Of a stretch of 64,000 bases of DNA, positions 7,727 through 16,116 are shown in pieces (the first letter of the stretch is position 1; every line of letters begins with the position of its first letter). Below the pieces are notes generated by a model that was not told the origin of the DNA, searched no databases, and was given only the letters and a program-made list of their open reading frames with translations. The position numbers were made by a program, and so were the translations under genes. Origin of the DNA: Phycisphaerales bacterium (GTDB taxonomy: Bacteria > Planctomycetota > Phycisphaerae > Phycisphaerales > UBA1924); assembly GCA_029260345.1 (NCBI GenBank), contig JAJDDK010000001.1:1-64000 (forward strand), written 5' to 3'.

Positions 7727-9937
7727 TTATCGGGCGGTTCGCGAACGCCGATGCTCACGCATTTCCGCCAGGCGTTCGCGAAGGCGGCTTAACGTCCCTT
7801 CGGCATGGCGCAGCTCGTCCTCGGTCAGCAGTCGCCGCCCGTAACGCGAGGCGTAATACAAGTCCGCGATTGTCCCCACTGCCGCCGCGAGTTCTGCATC
7901 AATGCGCGTCAGCGCCGCCGCATGATCCTTCACCGGACGCCATGTTGGCTTCGCCAGCCTCGAACGCTTCAAAGCGACCAGTGCTTCGTTGTAGAAACCG
8001 CGCTGTTGCAACCGCTCGACCGCTCCGGGGTCCTCCCGAAGCTCCGCCGCACGTTCGCGGCGTTTGGCGCGCACGATCGACCACACCGCAGCAAGCTGCA
8101 CGAGTGCGAAACCGAGCGCCGCGGTCGCGCCAAAGGCGACCACGCCGCGCAACATCGCAATTACAATGATCGGCGCCCCGCCCGCCTGTCGCGGTAAAAG
8201 CGCATCACGCAGCATGCCCTGCGCCGTGCGCTCTATTCCGAGCGGATCCTCACCCACCATCTCCTGCCGGCGCGTTTCGTTGAACGCGACGACGGAATTG
8301 ATCCACCAGCGGCTCACACCATCCATGAATCCACGAATGACCGCCGCGAATCCGCGCGGAGGCTCGTGCGCCGTCGCCAGATCATCCGGCGGCGAGGCGT
8401 CGAGACTCACCCATTGACCGCTGTCGAGCTGCACTTCCGTCCATGCATGCGCATTGCTTTCGCGAACGAGATACGCGCCGCTGTCCTCGTCAAACTCAAC
8501 TGCCATGTACCCCGTGATCACCCGCGCATCAATCCCGACGCTCAGGCACATCGCCGAAAGCGCCGACGCGAAGTATTCGCAATGCCCTTCTCGCGTGCGA
8601 AAAAGAAACATTTCAATCGGATCTTCACCTGCGTCCGGCGCGTTCATCTGCGTGGTGTAGATGTAATTCCGATGCAAATGATCGACCAGCGCTCGCGCCG
8701 CGCCCAGCACATCCGTGGGTGATCGATCATCCGGATCCAGCGGAAAACCAGCGTCCTGCACCAGCGAAACCGCGAGATCATGCACCGGGCCATCCTGAAA
8801 AATGCGCTCCGGTCGCGCCAGCGGCGCCCCCGCTTCTTCAAGCTGCACGCGCACGGAATAGCGCAATCCCCCACCGCCGCCCGGTGCGCGAATCTGTAAA
8901 TCCCGCTGACCAATCTCCACGCGTGCGTTGCGCTCTAGCGTGAGTGAATACGGGCGCAACATCGTGAAGAGATAATCATTGGGTCGCCGCCGCAGCGTAA
9001 TATCAAGCGTAAACGTCGGCACCTGCGGCGACGGCGCGTCAAAGGCCACGGGCGCCCCCGGCGCGAACGAATAGGCAAGATCGCGTCGTTCAGAATCATC
9101 ACTGCGCGTCCATCGGCCATCGCGATACAGATCAAGCACGGCGCCGCGCAGCAGCAGCGGTCGCTCTTCAGATCCAACATTGCGGCCGGAGGCGTCCAGC
9201 AACACCACATCCATGACGGGTGTCTTTGATTCCGTGATGAAACCGGCGGAGCCGAGCGTCACCGAATCATTGAAACCCGAGACGCGCATGCTTTCGGGCC
9301 CCCCCCAATCACCGATGAATCCCTCACCAATCCCGCGCGGGACCAGCACGAAAATCCCAACGGCGGTCGCAAACGAAAGCACACCCAGCGATGCGGAGAG
9401 CTTCAAGAGATCAACACGGGAACGTCGTGAACTTAAAATTCGGCGGACTGGTTTTCGCGAGGGTTCGCGCACTTCACGCAGCGCCGTCAGTTCATGCAGC
9501 AGCGTCGTCCAAATCATCAGCGGCATGTACACCAGGAGCGCCGCGCCAAGCCAAATTGAGTTGCTCGTGAGAAGGGCGCCGATCACGAGGAACACACTCA
9601 TGATCACCAAGACGCCTCGATCGCGCACTGTCCACCGGTCATAGAGCTTGGCGATTTGCAGCCACAGCAGCAGCCGCGACACCGCGATCACCAAATCATG
9701 CGCATCCGTCAGCACGCGCAGCACCGAATACGCCAAGGCCGTCAAAATCACGAGCAAAACGACGCCCCGCGGCAGCGGCCTTCCTTGCGACCCGAGGCTC
9801 ACCGGCCACGCCATGATCCACGCCGGCAGCGCAATCAGCGCCAGTAGCCAGTCGCCTTCGGCAATGCAATACGTCGCTACGCCGACGCCGATCGTCAGGT
9901 ACACCAGTCGCCGAATTCGGTCCGTTGCAGAATTCAT
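7727..9937 (-). CDS. TgpA-type transglutaminase-like membrane protein
   Basis: A 736-residue protein with an N-terminal block of about six membrane helices (DUF3488-like), a periplasmic part with the transglutaminase core, another membrane helix near 590 and a cytoplasmic tail. The catalytic triad is visible: Cys453 in EGHCEYFAS, His497 in NAHAWTEV and Asp513 in SLDASP. TgpA relatives sit next to DUF58 and MoxR genes and act at the cell envelope, but their substrates are largely unknown. The start overlaps the stop of the DUF58 gene by four bases, indicating translational coupling. No MoxR gene is seen in the window. Confidence 0.9.
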   Translation of the reverse strand: MNSATDRIRRLVYLTIGVGVATYCIAEGDWLLALIALPAWIMAWPVSLGSQGRPLPRGVVLLVILTALAYSVLRVLTDAHDLVIAVSRLLLWLQIAKLYDRWTVRDRGVLVIMSVFLVIGALLTSNSIWLGAALLVYMPLMIWTTLLHELTALREVREPSRKPVRRILSSRRSRVDLLKLSASLGVLSFATAVGIFVLVPRGIGEGFIGDWGGPESMRVSGFNDSVTLGSAGFITESKTPVMDVVLLDASGRNVGSEERPLLLRGAVLDLYRDGRWTRSDDSERRDLAYSFAPGAPVAFDAPSPQVPTFTLDITLRRRPNDYLFTMLRPYSLTLERNARVEIGQRDLQIRAPGGGGGLRYSVRVQLEEAGAPLARPERIFQDGPVHDLAVSLVQDAGFPLDPDDRSPTDVLGAARALVDHLHRNYIYTTQMNAPDAGEDPIEMFLFRTREGHCEYFASALSAMCLSVGIDARVITGYMAVEFDEDSGAYLVRESNAHAWTEVQLDSGQWVSLDASPPDDLATAHEPPRGFAAVIRGFMDGVSRWWINSVVAFNETRRQEMVGEDPLGIERTAQGMLRDALLPRQAGGAPIIVIAMLRGVVAFGATAALGFALVQLAAVWSIVRAKRRERAAELREDPGAVERLQQRGFYNEALVALKRSRLAKPTWRPVKDHAAALTRIDAELAAAVGTIADLYYASRYGRRLLTEDELRHAEGTLSRLRERLAEMREHRRSRTAR

Positions 9938-11070
9938 GATGAAACCGGCGCCACCACCGGACGAACCGGCGCCACCGCACGATCGGCGGAAATATGCAGA
10001 GCGCCCGGCGGCGCGATGGATGGGTCAATCGATTTGGAGTGAATCACAATGAGCGATCCGCCTTCGTGATTCACTGATTGAGGCTTCCGCAATGAAGAAT
10101 TACCCTCCAGAGCGAGCCGCGCCAGCGCGTCTTCGATCGGGTCCGCCGCGTTCGACTCAGTCCCATTCGTGCGGCTCTCCACACGGAGATGACCAACGGG
10201 AGAAATCAGCAGCACACGCGCCCCGCGCCGGCATGCCACATCCGCCATGCCGGCCGCAACACTGATCGCGCGTTCATCGCTTTCGTCGGGAGGCGCATCA
10301 GGCGCTTCGGCGTCCGCGAAACTCAGTCCGATGACGATGTCCGCCGACACCGCTGCATACGCTTCGCGCACCACCAGTTCACCCGTCCGCGCGGTCGCCC
10401 GCCATGCAATGTGGCGCAACGGATCACCCGGCGCATACTCGCGCAATCCGTAAAATTCTGCATCCCGGCCAATGCGCTGCGACACGCGTTCGGTTGAACC
10501 GATTCCCGAAAGCGCCTGATCAAGCAGTTGCCGCGCCGTCGGCGTCAGCGCGGGTCGAATCAGCGTTTGGCCCGGCTGCACAAATGTCACCGATTTCTTC
10601 AGAATGCCAAACGGAAAGGTCGTCCAAATGCGCACGTGCGTCAGTTCCGCTTCGCCGCGCGCCAGCGGCGTCACGATCGCCGTCGCATGGCGCACTTGCC
10701 GGCTCGGCACGTGCACGAGCGCCGCCTGAATCGTCGGCAGCAATTGGCGCCACGGCGCTTTGCGCCGGCCATCTCCTTCTTCAATCACCAGTCCAAATGC
10801 GGGGAGCCAGCGGCTCGTGTTGTAAACGCGATACACGAACAGCATGGGCTCGCCAACGCGGCCCACCCCGGTCGGCGCTCGGCGCACTTCAAGATTCATC
10901 AGCGCCATTCCGCTCACAAATCCGGAAACCAAGATCGAGCCAAGCGCCAAACCAAAGGCGAAAAACAATAAATTGTTCTGGCTGTTCACAGCGCCAAGCC
11001 CCATCAGCAACGTCACGCCGATGTACAGCGCGCCGGGGCCATGGAAGTGATATCGCCGCCGAGCCTTCAT
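9934..11070 (-). CDS. DUF58 domain protein
   Basis: A 378-residue protein with two N-terminal membrane segments (about residues 13-60), a beta-rich middle and the DUF58 signature YGLREYAPGDPLRHIAWRA in the second half, followed by a von Willebrand A-like part with a DxS-like motif lost or altered. DUF58 proteins commonly accompany MoxR AAA ATPases and transglutaminase-like proteins and are thought to act in envelope protein assembly. Here the gene is coupled by a four-base overlap to the TgpA-type gene. The short gap to the SpoIID/LytB gene upstream (54 nt) suggests one transcript. Confidence 0.88.
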   Translation of the reverse strand: MKARRRYHFHGPGALYIGVTLLMGLGAVNSQNNLLFFAFGLALGSILVSGFVSGMALMNLEVRRAPTGVGRVGEPMLFVYRVYNTSRWLPAFGLVIEEGDGRRKAPWRQLLPTIQAALVHVPSRQVRHATAIVTPLARGEAELTHVRIWTTFPFGILKKSVTFVQPGQTLIRPALTPTARQLLDQALSGIGSTERVSQRIGRDAEFYGLREYAPGDPLRHIAWRATARTGELVVREAYAAVSADIVIGLSFADAEAPDAPPDESDERAISVAAGMADVACRRGARVLLISPVGHLRVESRTNGTESNAADPIEDALARLALEGNSSLRKPQSVNHEGGSLIVIHSKSIDPSIAPPGALHISADRAVAPVRPVVAPVSS

Positions 11071-11124
11071 TGTGGGATTCTACGGATGAGCCCCGCCGAT
11101 GGATCCGAGGCCGTATCGCCCAGC

Positions 11125-12447
11125 TCAAAACATGCGAGAAAGTTCAGCGCCGGGGTAATACACCGCCAAAATCTCTTCCGGCGATTTTCCCGTCCGCGAG
11201 AGCCCTTCAGCGCCAAACTGGCACATCCCCACGCCGTGGCCGAAACCGCGACCCGTGATGATCACGCGCTCACCCTTGATCTCCACGCTCACATCACCGC
11301 TCCACACCGTGTCCGCCGCCTCAGGGCGACCCAGACCCGATGATCCGTTGTGATTCATCGCCAGGCGCAGTTCCTCCGCCGACATCCGCCACGTCGCGCC
11401 TTCGGCGTCCGTGATGCGATACGTCGCCGGACGCTGGGCCGCGTTGTGTCGCTCAGGCTCAATGGAATGAAGACTGCGAATCGATCGAATCGCCATGCCC
11501 TGATCGGCGCCAAAAGCGCGCATGCGACGTGCCAGGACCGTCGAGGATCGCTCCACCGTCCAGCGGTAGCGCGGCGAAAAATCACACGGGCACTCGTGCG
11601 GCACGCCCTGAATCGGCGCCGCGAGATTGAATTCAAATCCGCGCCCGATTGGCCACGTGTCGCGCGCCGAGCCCGGCCGTCCGCCGCACGTGCTCGAGTA
11701 GTACGCCCGCAGCACAGCGCCCTGATACGTCAGCACCTTGCCGCGCGTCTGCGCGACGGCCAGCTTCGCTTTGTCGCTCGCATCGGAACCGCCGTACGCC
11801 TGATCCTGCGTCGTGCTTTCAACATCGAACGACGATCCGATCGCAATGCGACGCTCCCGCTCCTGAATGGCGTAGCTGCGCGCGGCGATCGCCTGCGCCG
11901 AATATGTCGTCAGCGACCAATTCGGATACAGCTCACGCGACAACACGCCCGGCAGATACTCCTCAAGATTCACATGCTCAATGAGGTCGAACGTCTTCTC
12001 GTCCTCTCGCGCCTCAATCGCCATGAATCCCGGGTATTCCGCATCGCCGAGGCGAATGCGGCCGGACATGGCTTCAAGGCGCAACGGCGAAGTCGCTGAA
12101 TACGTGCGCGATCGACCGTCGGCGCCTCGCACATTCAACCCTGACCCCACGAGCCGCACTCGCACCGGGCTTTGAAACACACGCCCGTCGCGCCCGCGCC
12201 CTCGCAAGGTGTCAACCAGCACTCCGCTGTCCGCGTTGAGCACCACTTCATTCACGTCGCGCATCAATCGAACGCGCATCACCACATCGGAGGCCAGCGG
12301 CCTTGATGTCGGCGTTCGGTCAACGTCGTCCAGCGGACGCTGCTCCGCCGTGAACGACGCCATCGGCAAGACCAGCAAAAATGCGAATAGGGGACGATGG
12401 CGCCAGCGGCGGCTCAATCGTCTGCTGTCCGGCGCACGACCATCCAT
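11125..12447 (-). CDS. SpoIID/LytB domain protein (peptidoglycan-active)
   Basis: A 440-residue exported protein with a signal peptide (hydrophobic FAFLLVLPMASFTA at about 21-34). Two family blocks are clear: LEEYLPGVLSRELYPNW with AQAIAARSYA in the middle, and GFGHGVGMCQFGAEGL followed by ILAVYYPGAEL at the end. In Bacillus SpoIID is a lytic transglycosylase needed in sporulation, and LytB-type relatives modify amidase action. In a non-sporulating Gram-negative-type cell the role is probably cell-wall remodelling. It lies between the TPR/alpha-CTD gene (67-nt gap) and the DUF58 gene, in a run that also encodes other envelope proteins. Confidence 0.9.
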   Translation of the reverse strand: MDGRAPDSRRLSRRWRHRPLFAFLLVLPMASFTAEQRPLDDVDRTPTSRPLASDVVMRVRLMRDVNEVVLNADSGVLVDTLRGRGRDGRVFQSPVRVRLVGSGLNVRGADGRSRTYSATSPLRLEAMSGRIRLGDAEYPGFMAIEAREDEKTFDLIEHVNLEEYLPGVLSRELYPNWSLTTYSAQAIAARSYAIQERERRIAIGSSFDVESTTQDQAYGGSDASDKAKLAVAQTRGKVLTYQGAVLRAYYSSTCGGRPGSARDTWPIGRGFEFNLAAPIQGVPHECPCDFSPRYRWTVERSSTVLARRMRAFGADQGMAIRSIRSLHSIEPERHNAAQRPATYRITDAEGATWRMSAEELRLAMNHNGSSGLGRPEAADTVWSGDVSVEIKGERVIITGRGFGHGVGMCQFGAEGLSRTGKSPEEILAVYYPGAELSRMF

Positions 12448-12514
12448 GTCGATTGCCTCAAGAGGGTGCAGCGGGCCTTCGACGCCGTTTCAACATCGAA
12501 GGTGCGCCAAATGA

Positions 12515-13606
12515 TTACAGCGGCAACGGCGGAGGCGGCGTTCCGCCAACTTCATCCTCGAAGTCCAGATCGCGGAGTGAAAGACCAAAGTCCGCCAAAC
12601 GCTCGCGCACTTCGTCAAGCGACGTCTGACCGAAGTTTTTCACGCCCATCAATTCCGCCTCAGTGCGCGCCGCCAGTTCGCCCATCGAGCGAATCCCAAG
12701 CGATTGCAGCGCCTTACGGGCCCGCACGGACAAATTCAGATCGCCGATCGGCTTCTCCAGCGCCTTCTCCGCGCCGGACTGCTTGGCCCGGTCATAAATC
12801 TCGCGGCGAATGTGCCGGTGCGCTTCTTCCACACGCTGGCCGAGGCGAAGGCCCTTCACCGAAAGCATGTCGCGAATTTCCTGAAGCGACGCTTCGCCGA
12901 AATTCTTGTACGCCAGCAGTTCGCTTTCCGAGACGCGCAGCAGATCGCCAAGCGTACGGATGTTCATTTTCTTGAGACAATTGCGCGCACGAACGGAAAG
13001 CTCAAAGTCCGTCACCGGGGTATCGAGAAGCGCATTGCGCTTCAATAGGTCACGATCAAGCTCTTCGTCGTAGTACATCTCGCGCGAGGCGATGACGTCT
13101 TTCATGAACAGCCGCGCCCGCGGATGATTCGGGTCGGTGTCGAGCACCTGACGCAGGCACTTTTCCGCCCGCGCATATTCGCCGTCGTCTTCGTAGAGCA
13201 CCGCGAGATTGATCAGCGCGTTCACCGGCGCCGGCGACTGCGACACGCACCTCTCGTACATGGCGATCGCTTCACCTTCTTCGCCCGCCAGATCCAGCAG
13301 AAAGGCAAGCCGGAACAGCGCATCCTGATTGTTCGGGTCCGATCCCGCCGCCTTCCGAAGCTCCGCGATCGCTGAAGAGCGGTCACCGGTGGACTCCGCC
13401 TCGCGAGCGGCGCCAAAGTGCTTTTGAGAGGCGTCGCGCTCTGCCTGCGTGGGCTGAGAAGCGCCAATGACCGTATCCATCACATCCTGGGGCATAGGTG
13501 ACTCCGACAAACCCCCGCCGCCGGCCGATGCGGCCGCCAGCGCAGGGCGATCTACTTTCAAGGATAGCTTTCCGGCGAACTCACCAATGTACGACACCGG
13601 CGGCAC
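12515..13606 (-). CDS. TPR protein with tandem RNA polymerase alpha C-terminal domains
   Basis: A 363-residue protein with an unusual layout. Residues about 60-165 form tetratricopeptide repeats. Residues 198-255 and 285-345 each match the alpha-subunit C-terminal domain (alpha-CTD) of RNA polymerase, with helix-hairpin-helix motifs NFGEASLQEI and NFGQTSLDEV. The arginine matching E. coli Arg265, the key UP-element contact, is kept in both (Arg206, Arg295). Asn268 is kept only in the first copy, and Lys298 is replaced in both. The tail is acidic then Pro-rich. There is no alpha N-terminal domain, so this is not RpoA. It lies 21 nt after fabI on the same strand. A transcription-related scaffold role is inference. 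Confidence 0.85.
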   Translation of the reverse strand: MPPVSYIGEFAGKLSLKVDRPALAAASAGGGGLSESPMPQDVMDTVIGASQPTQAERDASQKHFGAAREAESTGDRSSAIAELRKAAGSDPNNQDALFRLAFLLDLAGEEGEAIAMYERCVSQSPAPVNALINLAVLYEDDGEYARAEKCLRQVLDTDPNHPRARLFMKDVIASREMYYDEELDRDLLKRNALLDTPVTDFELSVRARNCLKKMNIRTLGDLLRVSESELLAYKNFGEASLQEIRDMLSVKGLRLGQRVEEAHRHIRREIYDRAKQSGAEKALEKPIGDLNLSVRARKALQSLGIRSMGELAARTEAELMGVKNFGQTSLDEVRERLADFGLSLRDLDFEDEVGGTPPPPLPL

Positions 13607-13627
13607 AGCTTCAACCCGTCGACCCGA

Positions 13628-14413
13628 TCAAATCCCGATCGTGTTGACGCCGCAATCGACGTAGATGTTCTCGCCGGTCACGCCCGAGGCCAGATCCGAC
13701 ACCAGGAACGCCGCGACGCCCCCGACGTCTGAACCCTCGACATTTCGCTTCAGAGGCGCCCGAACCGGGGTGTGCTCCAGCATCGTGTCGATCCCGCCGA
13801 CCGCGCTGGAGGCCAGTGTCCGAAGCGGGCCGCCCGAAATCGTGTTGACGCGGATATTTCGCTCGCCCAGCTCGGCCGCGAGATACCGCGTCGTGCATTC
13901 CAGGGCCGCCTTCGCAACGCCCATCACGTTGTAGCCCGGCACCACCTTCTCGGAGCCGTAATAGCTCATCGCGAGGATTGACCCGCCCCCGGAGGCGCTC
14001 ATCGGCTCGCGGGCTCGCTTGGCCATGGCCGCCAATGTGTACGCACTGATGTCAATCGCCGAGAGATACGACGCGCGCGGCGTGTCGGTGAACTTGCCCG
14101 GCGCCAGCCACTCGCGGTCCGCAAAGGCGATCGAGTGAATCAGAAAATCGAGCCGCTCGTGTTTTTGGGTGAACGCGTCAAAGACGGCATCGATGTCCTC
14201 GTCTTTGCTCGCATCGCACGGCGCCAGCCACGCATCGCCGAGCTCGAGTTTCTCCATCGCTTTGCGCGTGCGCCGTTCGTTCTTTTCACCGGGAAGGCAC
14301 GTGAACGCGCACGTCGCGCCGTTCTTCGCGAGCGCTTCAGCAATGTGAAAAGCGTACGAACGATCGTTCGCGACGCCGAAGATAAGCCCGGTTTTTCCTG
14401 CAAGCAGTGACAT
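13628..14413 (-). CDS. fabI: Enoyl-[acyl-carrier-protein] reductase (NADH), FabI type
   Basis: A 261-residue short-chain dehydrogenase-fold enzyme that reduces trans-2-enoyl-ACP in the last step of each fatty acid elongation cycle. The N-terminal LIFGVANDRSYAFHIAEAL is the FabI form of the cofactor site. The catalytic pair Tyr161 and Lys168 has the FabI spacing Y-x6-K (YNVMGVAK), with a second Tyr ten residues before. ISGGPLRTLASSA is the flexible substrate loop. Upstream, 35 nt away, is a lipoprotein gene; downstream is the TPR/alpha-CTD gene. Other fatty acid genes are not adjacent. Confidence 0.96.
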   Translation of the reverse strand: MSLLAGKTGLIFGVANDRSYAFHIAEALAKNGATCAFTCLPGEKNERRTRKAMEKLELGDAWLAPCDASKDEDIDAVFDAFTQKHERLDFLIHSIAFADREWLAPGKFTDTPRASYLSAIDISAYTLAAMAKRAREPMSASGGGSILAMSYYGSEKVVPGYNVMGVAKAALECTTRYLAAELGERNIRVNTISGGPLRTLASSAVGGIDTMLEHTPVRAPLKRNVEGSDVGGVAAFLVSDLASGVTGENIYVDCGVNTIGI

Positions 14414-14448
14414 TGTGAGAACACCCTCTCTACAGAAATCAATGCGAT

Positions 14449-14931
14449 TTATTTGAACTTCTCGTACTGCTCGTACGGCGTCTCTTCCTCAGGCGGAAGC
14501 GTATCTGGCCCGCCGCGCAGCGTGATCAAGATCCGCTTTCCCTGCGGCGGGAGCCGAAACGTCTGGCTCACGCCTTCGTAGCCCTTGCGGCGGACCTGCA
14601 TCCCGACGTCGTAAATCAGAATGCCCGCTCCAGGACGACGCACCGAAATCGAAAAATTGCCGGCGGTGTCCGAAACCGCGTCACCAACCGGCTCGCGGCT
14701 GAGCTTGTCGGGGTCCGTTTCAAGAGAAATCATCGCCGACGCAATGCCCGGGCCCTCCAGACGCGGATCATCCGCATCCACGATCGCGGCGTAGCTGATG
14801 TCGCCCGCAACGACCTTTCCCTTCATCGTGTATCCGGAACATCCGCCAAGCCCGGCGGCCATCACGGCCAAAACCACAAGCGGCGTCACAAATGTTCGCC
14901 AACGAATCGTTTCCTCCAATCGCTTCAGCAC
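14449..14931 (-). CDS. Putative lipoprotein with carboxypeptidase-regulatory-like fold
   Basis: A 160-residue protein starting with GTG, preceded by GGGAG eight bases upstream. The signal peptide ends in a lipobox, GLGGC, with Cys31 as the likely lipidated residue. The mature part (about residues 35-140) carries features of a small beta-sandwich of the carboxypeptidase regulatory type: GKVVAGD at the start, VSDTAGNFSISV in the middle and ILITLRGG at the end. The C-terminus is acidic and charged. The function is unknown. It is the first gene of a minus-strand run that includes fabI, and it faces the divergent dehydrogenase gene across 114 bases. Confidence 0.75.
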   Translation of the reverse strand: MLKRLEETIRWRTFVTPLVVLAVMAAGLGGCSGYTMKGKVVAGDISYAAIVDADDPRLEGPGIASAMISLETDPDKLSREPVGDAVSDTAGNFSISVRRPGAGILIYDVGMQVRRKGYEGVSQTFRLPPQGKRILITLRGGPDTLPPEEETPYEQYEKFK

Positions 14932-15045
14932 ATTCGATCTCCCGTGTTGCGAGCGTCACGCCCGTCGCGGCCATGATACGGCGAACCGCTCGCGAGGATT
15001 GGAAACCGTGCGTGACGCCGCACGCATCGACAGCGCGGTACGCTG

Positions 15046-16098
15046 ATGCTCATGCGAGCCGTCATTTTCGAAAAACAAGCAAAGCCGGACGACGTCGCCA
15101 GTGTGGTCCGCGCCGTTGAGGATTGGCCGGAGCCTGCGCCCCCAGCGCCGGGTGAAGTGCAGATTCGCACGCTGACCTCCGCCCTCAATCACATGGACCT
15201 CTGGGTCCCGATGGGCATCCCCGGTCTGGACCTCACGTACCCGCGCATCGGAGGCTGCGATGCGTGCGGCACGATCGAAGCCGTCGGCAAAGGCGTTGAT
15301 GAAGGCTGGATTGGTCGGCGCGTGGTCTTCAATGCGGCTCAGCGCCAGCCCGAACGATTCTTTCCAGATGATCCGACTGGCGCCACACTCGCGCCGAATT
15401 ACGAACTCATTGGCGAACACACCGACGGCGCGCACCGTGAACGATTCTGCGTGCCGGTGGGAAGCATTCAGGATGTCGGCGACGCCGACCCGATCGACGC
15501 CGCAGCGTTCGGGCTGGTCTCACTCACGGCGTACGGCATGTTGCGCAAAGCCGGGGTTCGACCGGGTCATTTCGTTCTCGTGACCGGCATCGGCGGCGGC
15601 GTGGCCACTTCGGCGCTCGCGCTGTGCAAATGGATGGGGTGCCGCGTGTGTGTCACGAGTCGCCATCAATGGAAAATTGATCGTGCCATGGAACTTGGCG
15701 CGGCTCACGGCATTCTCGACGCCGGTGAAGACTGGTCCCGCGACGTGCGAAAGTGGACCAACAAGCGCGGCGTGGACGTGTGCTTTGACTCCGTCGGCAA
15801 AGCGATCCATCAAAGCTGCATTGCGTCACTGGCCCGTGGCGGCACATTCGTCACGTGCGGCAACACCTCCGGGCCGGTCGCGGAAACCCATCTCGGCCGC
15901 ATTTTCTGGAGTCAGCTCCGCATCGTCGGCTCAACGATGGGAACCAACGATGAGTTTGCCGAAGTCGTGAGCCTGTATCGCACTCAGCACATTCGACCGG
16001 TGATCGACTCTGTCCATCACTGGAAAGACGCGCCGAAGGCGTGGGCGCACCTCGAGAAAGCCCAGCAGTTCGGCAAGATTGTCTTGAAGTGGGATTGA
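15046..16098 (+). CDS. MDR-family zinc-type alcohol dehydrogenase/quinone reductase
   Basis: A 350-residue medium-chain dehydrogenase/reductase. The N-terminal GroES-like catalytic domain has NHMDLWVPMG and IGGCDACGTIEAVG; the classic GHExxG zinc motif is absent, which points to the zinc-independent or weakly zinc-dependent branch. The Rossmann domain follows with TGIGGGVATSALALC and CFDSVGK. The substrate cannot be told. The start is either ATG 15046 or the in-frame ATG at 15052, which gives the more usual N-terminus MRAVIFEK. It is followed 18 nt later by bioA on the same strand, so the two may be co-transcribed. Confidence 0.9.
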   Translation: MLMRAVIFEKQAKPDDVASVVRAVEDWPEPAPPAPGEVQIRTLTSALNHMDLWVPMGIPGLDLTYPRIGGCDACGTIEAVGKGVDEGWIGRRVVFNAAQRQPERFFPDDPTGATLAPNYELIGEHTDGAHRERFCVPVGSIQDVGDADPIDAAAFGLVSLTAYGMLRKAGVRPGHFVLVTGIGGGVATSALALCKWMGCRVCVTSRHQWKIDRAMELGAAHGILDAGEDWSRDVRKWTNKRGVDVCFDSVGKAIHQSCIASLARGGTFVTCGNTSGPVAETHLGRIFWSQLRIVGSTMGTNDEFAEVVSLYRTQHIRPVIDSVHHWKDAPKAWAHLEKAQQFGKIVLKWD

Positions 16099-16116
16099 GC
16101 CTTTCTTGGTCGTCAC

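Noticed and set aside
12515-13606. rpoA, the RNA polymerase alpha subunit itself
   Set aside because: The alpha N-terminal dimerisation and assembly domain is absent and replaced by TPRs; the C-terminal module is duplicated.
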